64,000 nucleotides of DNA, taken from assembly GCA_918797485.1 (NCBI GenBank), contig CAKKNE010000001.1:5208001-5272000 (forward strand). The letters are read 5' to 3'. The DNA is from Pelagomonas calceolata. Lineage: Eukaryota > Sar > Pelagophyceae > Pelagomonadales > Pelagomonadaceae. Each line of letters starts with the position of its first letter. Position 1 is the stretch's first letter. Of this stretch, positions 44,171-53,783 are shown piece after piece. A program made the position numbers and the translations under genes. The notes beneath the pieces are model-generated. The model worked only from the letters and a program-made list of their open reading frames with translations, did not search any database and was not told where the DNA came from.

Positions 44171-46681
44171 TCAAACCGGCGACAGCGGCCGATCACCCTT
44201 CCGGTCGACCGGCGCGCGCGCGACCATTTCTGATTGAGGCGCGGCGTCGAACTCGACGGGCCCCGCCGCTAAAGCCGGCTGGATGTAGTAGTCCACGGCC
44301 AATAAATCGTCGTCCTTTTCGTCGGAAGAAGACTCTCCGACGGACCTCCTTCGACGCCGCGGCGTCGCGTGCCGGTTCGCTCTTCTGGTTTCATACAAGC
44401 CGAAGCGCACGGCGTTTTCCCGGTCTAGGTATCTAGCTGGGAGTTCAAAGGTCCTCCGCACATCCAAGCGAGACCGCAACGTGAACAGCACCAGAGGCGC
44501 CAAGGCCACCGCCTGGTGCGTCGCATCTAACAGTATGAGATGACCAATCAGCGTCAAGTGACCGACCACCAACGCCAGGAAGAAGAACCGCGCCAGCGTC
44601 GGCCCGGGGAACGCGCCGCCCGTCTCGTAGGCCCGCACATAAACGTATAAGAACTGGTGCGAGTAGACCTTAACCGCAACGGCGAAGTAAGCAAAACAAA
44701 CCAACGCGACGACGGGCGCGATCGGCGCAAAAATAGTACCGACCAATACCACTAAAACAAAGTCCGGCAGGTACGACCCGTAGTCAAACTCCGGCGGCCG
44801 CCGCAGTCGCCTTCGAACGCGCGCCGGTACCTTGAAATACTTTGACCTTGTCACACCTTGCCGCGCGACGACGCCGATCAACGCCGTCGGTCGAGCGAGC
44901 TCGAAGGCCAAAGAAAACAAGACCTTGGCGATGACTAACTGGAGGAAGTAGGACCCCATCCCCGGCAGCGCTTTCCCTAGCAAATCTAACAAGGTCTTGG
45001 GGTGGTCTAAGAATTGTCTAAGAACAGAGAGTAAAGAGCCGGACGCCACCGTGACGAAGATCTGCAGGAGTTGGAAGTACAAGTATCGCGATGACACATA
45101 AGCGTGCGCCGCCGACTTCGTTTTGACGCCCGCGTACGACACGGCGACCGCATCCAAAACAATGGGTAAGGCCCCCAGCAACGCGAGCATGATGTAGACT
45201 GGGAGAGAACCGCTCACCAAGATACGTAACGACTCGTACTTTTCTTCGCGAGCTAGAGGCTTGAGCGCGCTCCAGTAATGCGCCAGCACCTCCAGATTAC
45301 ATAAGGCTTGTACTGATGCAACTAATGGAGTCCAGAGCAACGCCAGAAAAAATAACCCGACGTTGGCCGCGCCGAGCCTTTCATCCACTTCGTCCTTGGG
45401 TATAGAAACGTTCGGCCACAACATGTCCGACGCCGGCGGTGCTAATGAGACGTGGACGTCGCCTCTACGAGCTGTTAGTACTAGTTGGGCCGCATCGGAA
45501 GCCACAGCTGGTGAGTAGAAAGTAACGACACCGGTACTCGATGCACCGTCCTCATTTGCATATCTCCTCGAGATCTCGTTCAGGCCAGCAACAGCTCCTA
45601 GAAAGGAAATGGCTTGTAACGAGGCGTCCCTCGCTTTCGACGCGGCCTGGTTGAAGCTAGGTTGCTGTTCTAATTTTGAGTCTGTAGGCGTCGTCGGTAG
45701 CAACGCGTGGGCCTCCAATACCTCAGCCGCGCGCGCTTCCTTCGCCTCCCGAATACTTTCTTGGCACTTCTGCACGGCCTGCTCCTTCTCCGATAGGATC
45801 GCGGCGAGGTCGGAGAGGCCTTCGTCAGACGTAATAGTCGCGTAGCCATACCCGCCCTCCTCCGACCGCCACGCGTAGGCGTCGGCCGCCGCGTCTCTCG
45901 CATCTAACAGCTTTTCTAAATGAGCACAGTCCACAAATGATACGGCAGAATGCACGTCCCGATGTCCAAACAACGCCGCAAAATACTGGTGCAGCGCCGC
46001 GTCGCTCCGCAAGCGAGGGGGTACCCTTTCGACCAGGACGGAGCATCTCGGTTGTGGACTTTCACCGGCGCCGTCGCCTCTTCGCAAGTATTCTCTTCTC
46101 AGTCGTAAATAGTGCCGCGCCTCTCGCGTCGCCAAGTATATAGCTGCTGCTGTGAACGCGTAGGTAAATACCACAGCGAGCCATAAGCGCCATCTATCCT
46201 CCAGCACGTGTTCGCAGTTCCCCAGCGTCAAACCGTAGAACCCTTCCAGATGCGACGCGCCATGCTTGTATGCTAAAATAAGGGTTATCGATACGATAGA
46301 CGTCCAGCCAAATAACCCCCGGCACATCATGAGAAACCGGATCGCACAGTACGCGTCCAGACCAATACAGTGCCTTAGCTGGTCATCTGACAAGGATGAG
46401 GAAGAAACGACCCACGCGAAGGGATGCCTCTTGGGCACGTCTTTTGGCTTCCGATCGGGCAGCGCGTGCTTCAATCTACAGAGGTAGACTGAGGTTTTTC
46501 TCCTTGCTAATTCGAAGAGGAGTAACAAACAAAAGCAAATCGCCGCGTCGAGCTTACACGTGATCCAGATCTCCTCCCAGCCGCCGCTCTCGACATATAA
46601 AGGCTGGACGCCCTGGTCCAAGACGTCGCTTATCTTGCCGAGGGCGTCGTCGTCCAGGATTTTGTCTGTGGTGTTGGTCAT
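44171..46681 (-). CDS. OSCA/TMEM63-type mechanosensitive cation channel
   Basis: 836 residues from ATG 46681. The N-terminal membrane segment (AAICFCLLLLFELA) is followed by the PKDVPKRHPFAWV strip and two more helices, a cytosolic RRM-like domain (CSVLVERVPPRL, ALHQYFAALFG, GYATITSDEG, then GVVTFYSPAVASDAAQLV), and WPNVSIPKDEVDER just before the seven-helix core (GLFFLALLWTPLVASVQALCNL, LPVYIMLALLGALPIVLDA, RYLYFQLLQIFVTVASGS, LVVLVGTIFAPIAPVVALVCF). This is the CSC1/OSCA/TMEM63 layout of osmotic and stretch-activated calcium-permeable channels. The C-terminus is cytosolic and phospho-site rich. Confidence 0.9.
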   Translation of the reverse strand: MTNTTDKILDDDALGKISDVLDQGVQPLYVESGGWEEIWITCKLDAAICFCLLLLFELARRKTSVYLCRLKHALPDRKPKDVPKRHPFAWVVSSSSLSDDQLRHCIGLDAYCAIRFLMMCRGLFGWTSIVSITLILAYKHGASHLEGFYGLTLGNCEHVLEDRWRLWLAVVFTYAFTAAAIYLATREARHYLRLRREYLRRGDGAGESPQPRCSVLVERVPPRLRSDAALHQYFAALFGHRDVHSAVSFVDCAHLEKLLDARDAAADAYAWRSEEGGYGYATITSDEGLSDLAAILSEKEQAVQKCQESIREAKEARAAEVLEAHALLPTTPTDSKLEQQPSFNQAASKARDASLQAISFLGAVAGLNEISRRYANEDGASSTGVVTFYSPAVASDAAQLVLTARRGDVHVSLAPPASDMLWPNVSIPKDEVDERLGAANVGLFFLALLWTPLVASVQALCNLEVLAHYWSALKPLAREEKYESLRILVSGSLPVYIMLALLGALPIVLDAVAVSYAGVKTKSAAHAYVSSRYLYFQLLQIFVTVASGSLLSVLRQFLDHPKTLLDLLGKALPGMGSYFLQLVIAKVLFSLAFELARPTALIGVVARQGVTRSKYFKVPARVRRRLRRPPEFDYGSYLPDFVLVVLVGTIFAPIAPVVALVCFAYFAVAVKVYSHQFLYVYVRAYETGGAFPGPTLARFFFLALVVGHLTLIGHLILLDATHQAVALAPLVLFTLRSRLDVRRTFELPARYLDRENAVRFGLYETRRANRHATPRRRRRSVGESSSDEKDDDLLAVDYYIQPALAAGPVEFDAAPQSEMVARAPVDRKGDRPLSPV

Positions 46682-47090
46682 GCTGCTTTCCGCCAATCGC
46701 TGTCAATGTATAGAGGCTGCTGTTGTAGCGCTACGGCTGCGTCGGCTGCGTAGATGGTTGTTCGCTTTGCGGCAGCAGCAATGCGGGTCCCTGCCGTAAA
46801 GCAGGGCCGCCCGGCGCCAATCGAATCCTCGCGAGTCGTGTCGATTTTCGACTATGTTTTCGAGCTAGCGGCCTGTAAGGCACTAGGAAGCCGGGTGCTG
46901 CCAAAATTTACGGCGGGTAAGGGGCGTGCGCGGTTAGGCGTGGTAATTGATATTCGGAATCGGACCTACACAGCGCGCCCGCTAACTGCATCGCTTCCGA
47001 GCTCGGCGGCGAATCGCCGGCGATCACTACCCTCCGGTTTAATAGTTAAAAATACTTAGGACTCGCACGCGACGACGGCGCTCCAATCTG
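46682..47090. promoter_or_regulatory. Divergent intergenic region
   Basis: Between the OSCA/TMEM63 gene (minus) and the tail-anchored protein gene (plus). It contains a CTAG motif at 46864-46887 and is otherwise featureless to me. Confidence 0.35.
46864..46887 (-). repeat. CTAG motif copy 7
   Basis: Reads on the minus strand CCTAGTGCCTTACAGG then CCGCTAGC; 183 nt upstream of the minus-strand channel gene. Confidence 0.8.
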
Positions 47091-47357
47091 ATGGGCCGTA
47101 ACAAGTATTACGGCTCGTATTCCAAAACGGAGAGGAAGCGATTGAAAGACGGAACGAGTTACGCTGAATATAAAAACGCGTGCGGTTTCGTCCCCACAGA
47201 GGTGATCCCCCGAGAGGGGTTAGACTCAGCTTTCACCGCGCGTGACAGTCTCGACACGCGCAGCCGTCGGCACCAGACCTCTGATAATTCCTGGGTCCAC
47301 GCGGTCCTCTTCGTCGTCCTACTCGTGATCGTAGTCTCGTGGGCGCTCGGCTACTAA
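47091..47357 (+). CDS. Small tail-anchored membrane protein, unknown
   Basis: 88 residues. The N-terminal 65 residues are polar and basic (MGRNKYYGSYSKTERKRLKDG), followed by one C-terminal hydrophobic helix (WVHAVLFVVLLVIVVSWALGY) ending at the stop, the layout of a tail-anchored protein of the ER or an organelle outer membrane. MGRN could be N-myristoylated only if Gly2 is exposed. Its stop (47355-47357) is 3 nt before the start codon of the sulfotransferase gene, which is exceptionally tight for a eukaryote. No family is recognised. Confidence 0.65.
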   Translation: MGRNKYYGSYSKTERKRLKDGTSYAEYKNACGFVPTEVIPREGLDSAFTARDSLDTRSRRHQTSDNSWVHAVLFVVLLVIVVSWALGY

Positions 47358-47360
47358 AAG

Positions 47361-48302
47361 ATGGCGAGACTCCTGCTGCTCGCCGCGACGGCCGCCGCCC
47401 TCTGCTGGCCCGCGGCCGACGAAGACGCGAAGCCGTTGTTCTGGCTCCACGCGCCGAAGACGGGCTCGAGCCTCCGCGAGTTTCTGGTCGACTACTCGTG
47501 CGGACCGCCGGCGCGACCCGAGAGTCCGCGATCCCGGGCGGCCGCGGACCTCGCGCTGACGCGGCGCCTCGAGCGCTGCGCCCGCAACGCGAGCGCACTG
47601 TACCGGTTTGACGAGAAGTCGTTCAAGTACCACAAGTCCTTCTTCCCGAAGTTCGAGGACGGCACCCGCCGGAAAAGGCGCAACGGCGCGCGCGGCGCCC
47701 AGGAATGGATGAGGGGAGGCGACGCGCCGTACGCCACTTCCAACAAATGCGCGCACGCGGGCGTCGCGATATTTAGGGAGCCGCGCTCCCGCCTCGCGTC
47801 GGCCTTCTTCATGAAGGGCCGAGACCAAAAATGCATGGGCTTCCAGACGCATGCGTCGTTACCAAAAAAGGTGACGACGGCGCTCTGCGAGCGGTTCCGG
47901 GCGCTGCCGGAGGCCGAGGCGCTGCGGGAGTATGCTAAACGACCGGAGGTCCGGAACGTGCAAACGAAGATGATTCTCGGCATTTATCGCTACGCCGACC
48001 GCGCGGACGCGAGCCTGGACGTGGGCGAGGCGATCCGGCGCCTCCGCGAGTGCTTCCCCTTCGTCGGCCTGCAGGAGCGGTGGGGCGAGTCCTTGTGGCT
48101 CTTCTCGCGGACGATGCGCGGCGCGGCCCCGTTCAGTGCCGAGCGCGCGGCTGTCAACACGCGCCCCGGCGCCTACGACCGCGAGACGGCCGTACGGCAT
48201 CTCGACGACTACGTTGACCGGGACACGGAGCTGTACGCCGCGGCGGTGCAGATCTACGAGGGGCGCCTCGCCGCCGCGCGACGCGGAGAAGCATGTATAT
48301 AA
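47361..48302 (+). CDS. Golgi-type sulfotransferase-like protein
   Basis: 313 residues. A signal peptide or anchor (MARLLLLAATAAALCWPA) precedes the PAPS 5'-phosphosulfate loop (FWLHAPKTGSSLREFLVDY). The 3'-phosphate motif appears as GVAIFREPRSRLASAFFMKG, the usual R-x-P-x-x-R-x-x-S form. His/Lys residues KYHKSFF may help catalysis. These marks fit heparan-type O-sulfotransferases and related algal enzymes that transfer sulfate from PAPS to glycans in the secretory pathway. The acceptor is unknown. The 3-nt distance from the preceding stop raises a dicistronic transcript. The C-terminus ends RRGEACI. Confidence 0.75.
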   Translation: MARLLLLAATAAALCWPAADEDAKPLFWLHAPKTGSSLREFLVDYSCGPPARPESPRSRAAADLALTRRLERCARNASALYRFDEKSFKYHKSFFPKFEDGTRRKRRNGARGAQEWMRGGDAPYATSNKCAHAGVAIFREPRSRLASAFFMKGRDQKCMGFQTHASLPKKVTTALCERFRALPEAEALREYAKRPEVRNVQTKMILGIYRYADRADASLDVGEAIRRLRECFPFVGLQERWGESLWLFSRTMRGAAPFSAERAAVNTRPGAYDRETAVRHLDDYVDRDTELYAAAVQIYEGRLAAARRGEACI

Positions 48303-48360
48303 ACTTGGAATTAACTACACGTCGCGTCGATGGCGTGTACCACGCAGCGACGCCGCCGCC
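48303..48360 (+). repeat. Possible introner relic in 3' sequence
   Basis: TTGGAATTAACTACAC and then GTCGCGTCGATGGCGTG (48321-48337) resemble the left end and the hairpin arm of the introner at 27205. No duplication or splice role is visible. Confidence 0.3.
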
Positions 48361-48396
48361 GCCGCGAGGCATTCCCGCGCGCAGGTCAAAAAAGTA

Positions 48397-49389
48397 CTAG
48401 ACGCCGTCGCTCAGCATGACGTAGCCGCCCGGCAGCTCGGAGTACATGCGGTGCACCGTGGCATCGTCGATGAATGCGAGCTTGATGTGGCCCGTCGCAG
48501 CAGTCCTTGAGGTCGATGAAATCGTCGAGCAGTCGCGCGCCTTCACGCAGAGCTGGATGGCGCGCTCCAAGAAATCGTGCTCGTGGACGCAGTCGTCCGT
48601 CGCCACGCGCACCTCCATCGCGACCCACTCGAGGGGCTGGAGCCACGCGTTGCCGAGCGCGTCCGTGGGGAAGGTCCGACGCTCGTGGCCGCGCGCCACC
48701 TGCCTGCACTCGAGGATCGTGCCCGTGCGCGGCACGGCGACGGCGTGCTCGCGCCCTTGGAGCTCCCGGGCGCCGGCCGCACGCAAGATTGCGTTCGCGT
48801 TGTCGTTCGTTTCGGCCACGAGCCACGACAGGGAGCAATCGTCCACGAGGACGCGCACTCTGTCCGCTGCGCCCGTATTCTGGACCACGACTCGCAGCGT
48901 CACGGTGCCATCGACGCAGCGGCAATCCGGCGTGTGTTGCACCAACACCCACGCGGAGCAGGCGCCCTGGCGCCCGCGCGCCACGACCTTGGCGTGACGC
49001 GGGGTGAGCCACGACCGCGGCGGCGCGTTCCGGCGGTGCAGCTCGCGGTAGGCCGCTGACCAGCTCGAGGCGCCGCACTGCTTCGGATGGACGCGCGGCT
49101 TCTTGCTAGACCGCCGGGCCCGTCGCAGACTGTCCAACACCTCGTTCGTCGCCGCTCTATAGTAATCCATCGGCACGTCGAGCCACCGCGGGTCGTGCCA
49201 GCGCGCGCGCACGCAGGCCTCCCAGGCCGCCTCGTTGGCGTAAAGCGAACCGCACGCCTTGGAGGCGGCACCGAGCCGCGCCAGCGTCTCGCCGCCGAGA
49301 AAGCTCGCGATGTAGAGGGCCAGGTCCTCGGGCACAGCGAGGACCGTGGCGGTCGCGTCACCGTCAGGCAGCACGTCACAGCTGGCCAT
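48397..49389 (-). CDS. F-box protein
   Basis: 330 residues from ATG 49389 (MASCDVLPDGDATATV). An F-box-like stretch at about 18-62 (LAVPEDLALYIASFLGGETLARLGAASKACGSLYANEAAWEACVRARW) is split here only for reading; the L-x-x-Y-I-x-S-F-L and L-x-x-L-x-x-x-S-x-x-x-x-x-L pattern is clear. The remaining 250 residues form a beta-rich region (GTVTLRVVVQNTGAADRVRV, CSLSWLVAETND, EWVAMEVRVATDDCV) like a substrate domain. It would act as an SCF ubiquitin-ligase adaptor. Near the C-terminus another frame (LLDDFIDLKDCC) also looks coding, so a small frameshift or splice there cannot be excluded. Confidence 0.65.
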   Translation of the reverse strand: MASCDVLPDGDATATVLAVPEDLALYIASFLGGETLARLGAASKACGSLYANEAAWEACVRARWHDPRWLDVPMDYYRAATNEVLDSLRRARRSSKKPRVHPKQCGASSWSAAYRELHRRNAPPRSWLTPRHAKVVARGRQGACSAWVLVQHTPDCRCVDGTVTLRVVVQNTGAADRVRVLVDDCSLSWLVAETNDNANAILRAAGARELQGREHAVAVPRTGTILECRQVARGHERRTFPTDALGNAWLQPLEWVAMEVRVATDDCVHEHDFLERAIQLCVKARDCSTISSTSRTAATGHIKLAFIDDATVHRMYSELPGGYVMLSDGV

Positions 49390-49640
49390 CTCGCGCAACT
49401 CTCCGGGCCACGCAGGCACCTCTCCGCACCACACAGGCACGCTCCGCCGCCGCGGATTCAAATAATTGGTGCCAGGGTGGCAATAAGGGATAGCTTGGTT
49501 CACGCCACCAGAGGGGATATGGCACTTCTGCTTCGCGGGGCAACGAGGTGTGCCGGCTGCAATGCACTTCCCCGACGAGCAAGTCCTGCCGCCTATTTGA
49601 CGGGCGCCGCGCCAGCTCTGAAGCGGCTGCCCAAATAATA

Positions 49641-49664
49641 GCTAGAGGCCTGTAAGACACTAGC
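49641..49664 (-). repeat. CTAG motif copy 8 (near-consensus)
   Basis: On the minus strand GCTAGTGTCTTACAGG then CCTCTAGC; 252 nt upstream of the F-box gene, in the same direction, in a tandem gap. Confidence 0.8.
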
Positions 49665-49688
49665 AAAATCTTGATCTTGTCTTACACA

Positions 49689-51725
49689 TCACACACACGT
49701 CTCGCCGCCACCACCGTTCGGCGTGACCGCCGAGAACTCCCGCGACGACGCGAGCTCCCTCCTATGTCTCTCGAGCTCGCCCTCCAACCTACTAATACGC
49801 TCCTGCTTGTCCCGGATCTGGTTCTTGTACGTCTGGACCAAGACCGAGTACTTCTCCTGGACGTTGCCCAGCGTCTTCTTCGTGTAGGTCTCGAGCTTCT
49901 CGCGATCCGACGTGAGCTTCGCGATCGTCGCGTCGCGCTCGGCCAATTCGGCCGCGGTCTGCTGCTGCGCTTCCGCGACGCGCTGGCGCAGGTCGCCCAG
50001 AGCATCTTCCACGGCGGGAGATGACGCATTGCGCGCGATGCGTTCTCTTAAATCAGCTATTATAGAATCCCGTTCCGCGATGCCCTCGGACGTGTTATTC
50101 GCGAGCCTCCTCCTCAAATCCGCGATCGTCGCGTCCTGCGCCGCGACGGCGTTCAGCGTGTTCGTCGACTCCTCGGCGAGGTGCCTTTGGAGATCTCCGA
50201 TGATCTGGTCGCGCTCCGTGGCGACCGAGGCCAGGCGCTTCTCCAAATCAATTATGGTAGCGTCCTGGGCCTCCCTGTCGCGGATCGCCGCTTTCGACGC
50301 CTCGTCGTACCTACGTTTCAACTCCTCGAGGTCCGTATTCGACTCAATCCTTTTCCTCAGATCGGCAATAGTGGCGTCTTTTAATGCTAAAGCATGCATG
50401 CGCTGCGTCGCGTCTAACGATGGAGACGGCGGCGGCGGCGGCGGGCGCTCCTGCAGCTGCGCCTTCTCAAATTCCAAATCGGCGATTCTATCTCGCAGTG
50501 ATCCAATTTCACTCGCATCCGAGTCTGCGCGAGCCTCGGCCTCGGCCTCCAGACGCGCGACGTTTCGCTGCGCGTCTCGCAAGCGATCTCGCAACTCCGA
50601 AGCGGACTCCTCGAAGACCGGAGCCATCTGCTCCGGCGACTGCGGCGCCGGTCGCGCCGACGCGAGTTCGTCCTCGAAGAAGCGGCGCTGCGCGTCGGAT
50701 TCTTCCTTCTGCAGCGTTAATCTTCGTAGCTCCTCGTCCTTATCTTCACAGGCTTTGTTTAAGTCAAACACGCGCTGGTCCAAAGCAGCTTTCTCGACCC
50801 GTAACTGATCCACATCGGCGTCGCGCTTCTCGCGACTGCTCAGGAGGACCTCCAGCCGCGTGATCTCCTGGACGTGCCTCGCATTGGCCTCATCCAGCTC
50901 CTGGAGCTCCCTTTGGGATGAGTTTACATCATCGAGCTTCTTCTTGAGTTTCAGTACTCTAGCCTCGGCGGCGTCGGCGTCCCGCGCTCGTGCCCTCGCG
51001 ACGTCGAGTTCGTCTGATAAAGTTTTGTGGGCGTCGCTCGACGATGATAATGATGCTTCTAGTCTTTCACATTTCTTCGTTAACTCGAGCTTTTCCCTTT
51101 GGCACCGCTCCTCCCTGAGCTCGCAGGCCCGCAGTGTACTCCGGACCTTCTCGAGTGTTTTTTCAGCTGCTGATTTAGCTTGTAGAGCTTCGTCTCTCGC
51201 TTGTAACGATAGCTCGGACTTGCGCCTTTCCTTTTCCAACGCTTCGTTATTCTTCTCATGTAATTGAGTTTTTTCATCCTTCAGGCGAGCGATCTCTTGC
51301 ATAGAAGCCCAGCGGTCCTCCTCATGCACATCATCCACGGAGCACGACGGCGCTTGAGCCGTCGTATTCATGATACTCTGGACTAAAATCATGAGCTCCG
51401 ATTGTACAGTGTCGTCCAGTCCCATAATAATGGTGATGTGGTGCTCTCGTTGTGACCCTTGCACGGCCGCGCCCAATACGAGTGACGCTTGCTTGACGAC
51501 GTCGTCGGAAGCCTCGTCTATTAATGAAGAGACGTCTCGCGACAGTTCTTGCGCGTACCACCTTTTCAGTCGCCTCAGTAAATTGTGGGGGGTGCACGGG
51601 GTCTCGCTAATAATTGAAAATGCCGTGGCGAGGTCCTTGCTTAATGAAGTGGTCGTGGCGTTTTCGCTGCCCTCGAAGGTGCGCGCCCAGGCCGCTAAGG
51701 CTTCCAGGGTTTGATGAGAGGCCAT
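49689..51725 (-). CDS. HOOK-like dynein adaptor with long coiled coil
   Basis: 678 residues from ATG 51725. Residues 1-130 resemble the HOOK calponin-homology domain: AWARTFEGS at the start, CTPHNLLRRLKRWYAQEL, and the diagnostic ASLVLGAAVQGSQREHHITIIMGLDDTVQSELM (read in two parts), matching the HOOK pattern of charged EHIQIIM followed by LEESVQ. The rest, from about 150 to 660, is almost unbroken heptad coiled coil, as in HOOK and Girdin proteins that link dynein to cargo. No C-terminal cargo domain is recognised. A Tctex1 dynein light chain is encoded at 62612. Confidence 0.75.
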   Translation of the reverse strand: MASHQTLEALAAWARTFEGSENATTTSLSKDLATAFSIISETPCTPHNLLRRLKRWYAQELSRDVSSLIDEASDDVVKQASLVLGAAVQGSQREHHITIIMGLDDTVQSELMILVQSIMNTTAQAPSCSVDDVHEEDRWASMQEIARLKDEKTQLHEKNNEALEKERRKSELSLQARDEALQAKSAAEKTLEKVRSTLRACELREERCQREKLELTKKCERLEASLSSSSDAHKTLSDELDVARARARDADAAEARVLKLKKKLDDVNSSQRELQELDEANARHVQEITRLEVLLSSREKRDADVDQLRVEKAALDQRVFDLNKACEDKDEELRRLTLQKEESDAQRRFFEDELASARPAPQSPEQMAPVFEESASELRDRLRDAQRNVARLEAEAEARADSDASEIGSLRDRIADLEFEKAQLQERPPPPPPSPSLDATQRMHALALKDATIADLRKRIESNTDLEELKRRYDEASKAAIRDREAQDATIIDLEKRLASVATERDQIIGDLQRHLAEESTNTLNAVAAQDATIADLRRRLANNTSEGIAERDSIIADLRERIARNASSPAVEDALGDLRQRVAEAQQQTAAELAERDATIAKLTSDREKLETYTKKTLGNVQEKYSVLVQTYKNQIRDKQERISRLEGELERHRRELASSREFSAVTPNGGGGETCV

Positions 51726-52220
51726 CGCGGCGCGCGCAATCGAGCTCTTTTTTGTACGAGGCTGGGGTCGCGTCGTCGGCGTTTGGCACTGCTTGTATCG
51801 TTGTGGCGCGAGGTTGGGAGTACGTAGCGTCAATCTGCACAAACAGCACAGGCTGAAAGGTATCGATGCGGCCAAATGCCGTGCCGCGGCCGCGCTTTTG
51901 CCATGCTAGTGTCTTACATGCCGCTAGCACCGGCCAGAAGCAAGGTCTGTTCCATTCATACGAAGGCATCCACGAACACGTCAATCGAAACGAGACAGCT
52001 CGTTCGAGCCGCCTGTTTAAGAGCTCGAACAGCGGCCCGGCGACGCGCGCGCTTTGGCCGCATACACAGCGCCTGGACGACGGCAGGCGACACGGATCGC
52101 TGTCAACATCATAAATATCACACAGCAGTCGACCAGCAAGTGAGCGCTACTGGAGATGGCTAGGTGGCGCCCTGAGTCTATTTGATCTCCCTGGCTCAAT
52201 GCCCCCGCGCGCGCGAAGCG
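51726..52220. promoter_or_regulatory. Divergent intergenic region
   Basis: Between the HOOK-like gene (minus) and the phosphatase gene (plus), with a CTAG motif at 51905-51928. No other recognisable element. Confidence 0.35.
51905..51928 (+). repeat. CTAG motif copy 9
   Basis: GCTAGTGTCTTACATG then CCGCTAGC; 293 nt upstream of the phosphatase start at 52221, in the same direction. Confidence 0.8.
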
Positions 52221-53523
52221 ATGGCCCCGGCGGCGCGCGCGCGCTCGGACGCGACAGAGCTGTCACGCGCGCCGCCGTTCGCCCGTCGCCGCGCCGAAAC
52301 TGACCCCTCGTCCCCCGCGCAGCGCCTACGGCGGCCCGACCAGTTCCCTAAACGGCAGCGGCCCCGTCGCCCACGAGACCGAGGCGCGGCAATTGAGAAG
52401 GAAGGCCGAGACGCTGTTGAGGGCCGGCGGCGCGACGCCCGAGAACGCCTTTTCATTAGCATTGGATTCCTTTTTCGCCGGTAGAGGCGCACCAGAGTCG
52501 GATAAAGCGCTGGTCAAGGCCTATGCGGTGGAATTACAACAACGAGAGTCCGTAGATGTCGCGTACACGGCGGCGTTGGACGCTTATTTAAATGGCGCCG
52601 CCGCGTTCCGCGCGCAACGAGGAGCCCCGGGCCCGCCCGGGACACCACCACCAAAAGTCGGGTCCATCGACGCGTCGTCGCTCATGACGCGCGCCGAGCG
52701 GCCGGCCATGAACTCGCCCATGGCGTCGAATCGAAGGCGGGCGCAGCCCGCTGATCAGGCAGAATTGCAGCAAGCCGCGCAGCCCGACGTGAGCATGGGC
52801 GAGGAGGTCGACGAGGACGAGGATGATGAAAGTGCCGGTGATTTCGACCCTTACTTATTTATGAAGCATCTCCCACCCAAGTCAGCGGCGTGCCGGGAAG
52901 GCTGGGACGCGGCGCACCCGCGGTTGCCTCCTAATCAAACGAGGAAGCCCGTCACACTCGTGCTGGATCTCGACGAGACGCTAGTGCATTCTCAGATGGA
53001 GCCGAGGACCGACGCGGACTTCGTCTTCGACGTCCAGCTGTGCGGCGTGACTAGCACGGTCTACGTGAAGGCGAGGCCGCGCATGGCCGAGTTCCTGGAT
53101 TATGCGTCGGAGCGCTTCGAGGTCGTGATATTTACGGCGTCGCACCGGGCCTATGCCGAGACTTTGCTGGATAAGATCGATCCTAGGAGGACGAGGATCC
53201 AACATAGACTATATAGGGACGCGTGCGCTACCGTAGATGGACTGTACCTGAAAGATCTAGACGTTCTTGGGAGAGACTTGTCGAAGGTCGCGATAGTGGA
53301 CAACACGCCGTACGTGTTCGGCTTCCAGCCGGACAACGCGATCCCCATCGAGTCGTGGTACGACGATCCTCAAGATAGGGAGTTGGACGACCTGCAGCCG
53401 CTGTTGGATCGGATGCGCGACGCGCGCGACGTGCGGCCTCTATTGGTCGAGGCGTTCGGCATGCGGCGGCGCATCGAGGACGCGGACGACTCCATGCTCC
53501 AGGAGGGCTGGGTCGCGTCCTGA
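52221..53523 (+). CDS. CTD small-phosphatase-like (FCP1/SCP) protein
   Basis: 413 residues from exons 52221-52261 and 52323-53523; a 61-nt intron (GTCACG..GCGCAG, with a pyrimidine-rich end and CTGAC branch-like site) is needed because the phosphatase frame has no ATG of its own. The N-terminus (MAPAARARSDATEL|AYGG) leads to a LisH-like helix (ATPENAFSLALDSFFAGRG). The HAD phosphatase starts at residue 229 with DLDETLVHS (nucleophile Asp), then VIFTASHRAYAETLLDKIDP, DLDVLGRDLSKVAIVDNTP and DDPQDRELDDLQPLL. This is the SCP/Dullard type, acting on phospho-Ser of the RNA polymerase II tail or on lipin and other targets. Catalytic residues are intact. Confidence 0.88.
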
Positions 53524-53659
53524 TTGTCTCGTTTCGTTCTCTCTCGGCATTCGTAGTTTATTTCGCGCGTGTAACTATGGGTCTCTTACTACCCGCTGGC
53601 GTGGACCCGAGTCCGAGTCGGACATCTGGCATGCTCGACAACGCCATCGTAGCGAGGAT

Positions 53660-53703
53660 GCCGCGGCGATGGCGTGCAGCGGGCGTAGACGCCATCGCCG
53701 CGG
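53660..53703. terminator. 15-bp perfect hairpin in a convergent gap
   Basis: CCGCGGCGATGGCGT (53660-53674) and its exact complement ACGCCATCGCCGCGG (53689-53703) are separated by 14 nt. It lies between the converging phosphatase and hydrolase genes. Its arms resemble the introner core (ACGCCATCG). It may mark 3' ends or be a relic element. Confidence 0.4.
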
Positions 53704-53783
53704 AGGCTGTCGCGGCGATGACGTACAGCGGCGTCGAAGTCGGATGTCGCGGGAGACGCTCGAGTTCTCACATTACTCTAGAA

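Noticed and set aside
48386-49078. Alternative minus-strand frame over the F-box gene ending
   Set aside because: Only a short piece (LLDDFIDLKDCC) looks natural; the chosen frame ends with a plausible C-terminus. Kept only as a caution in that entry.
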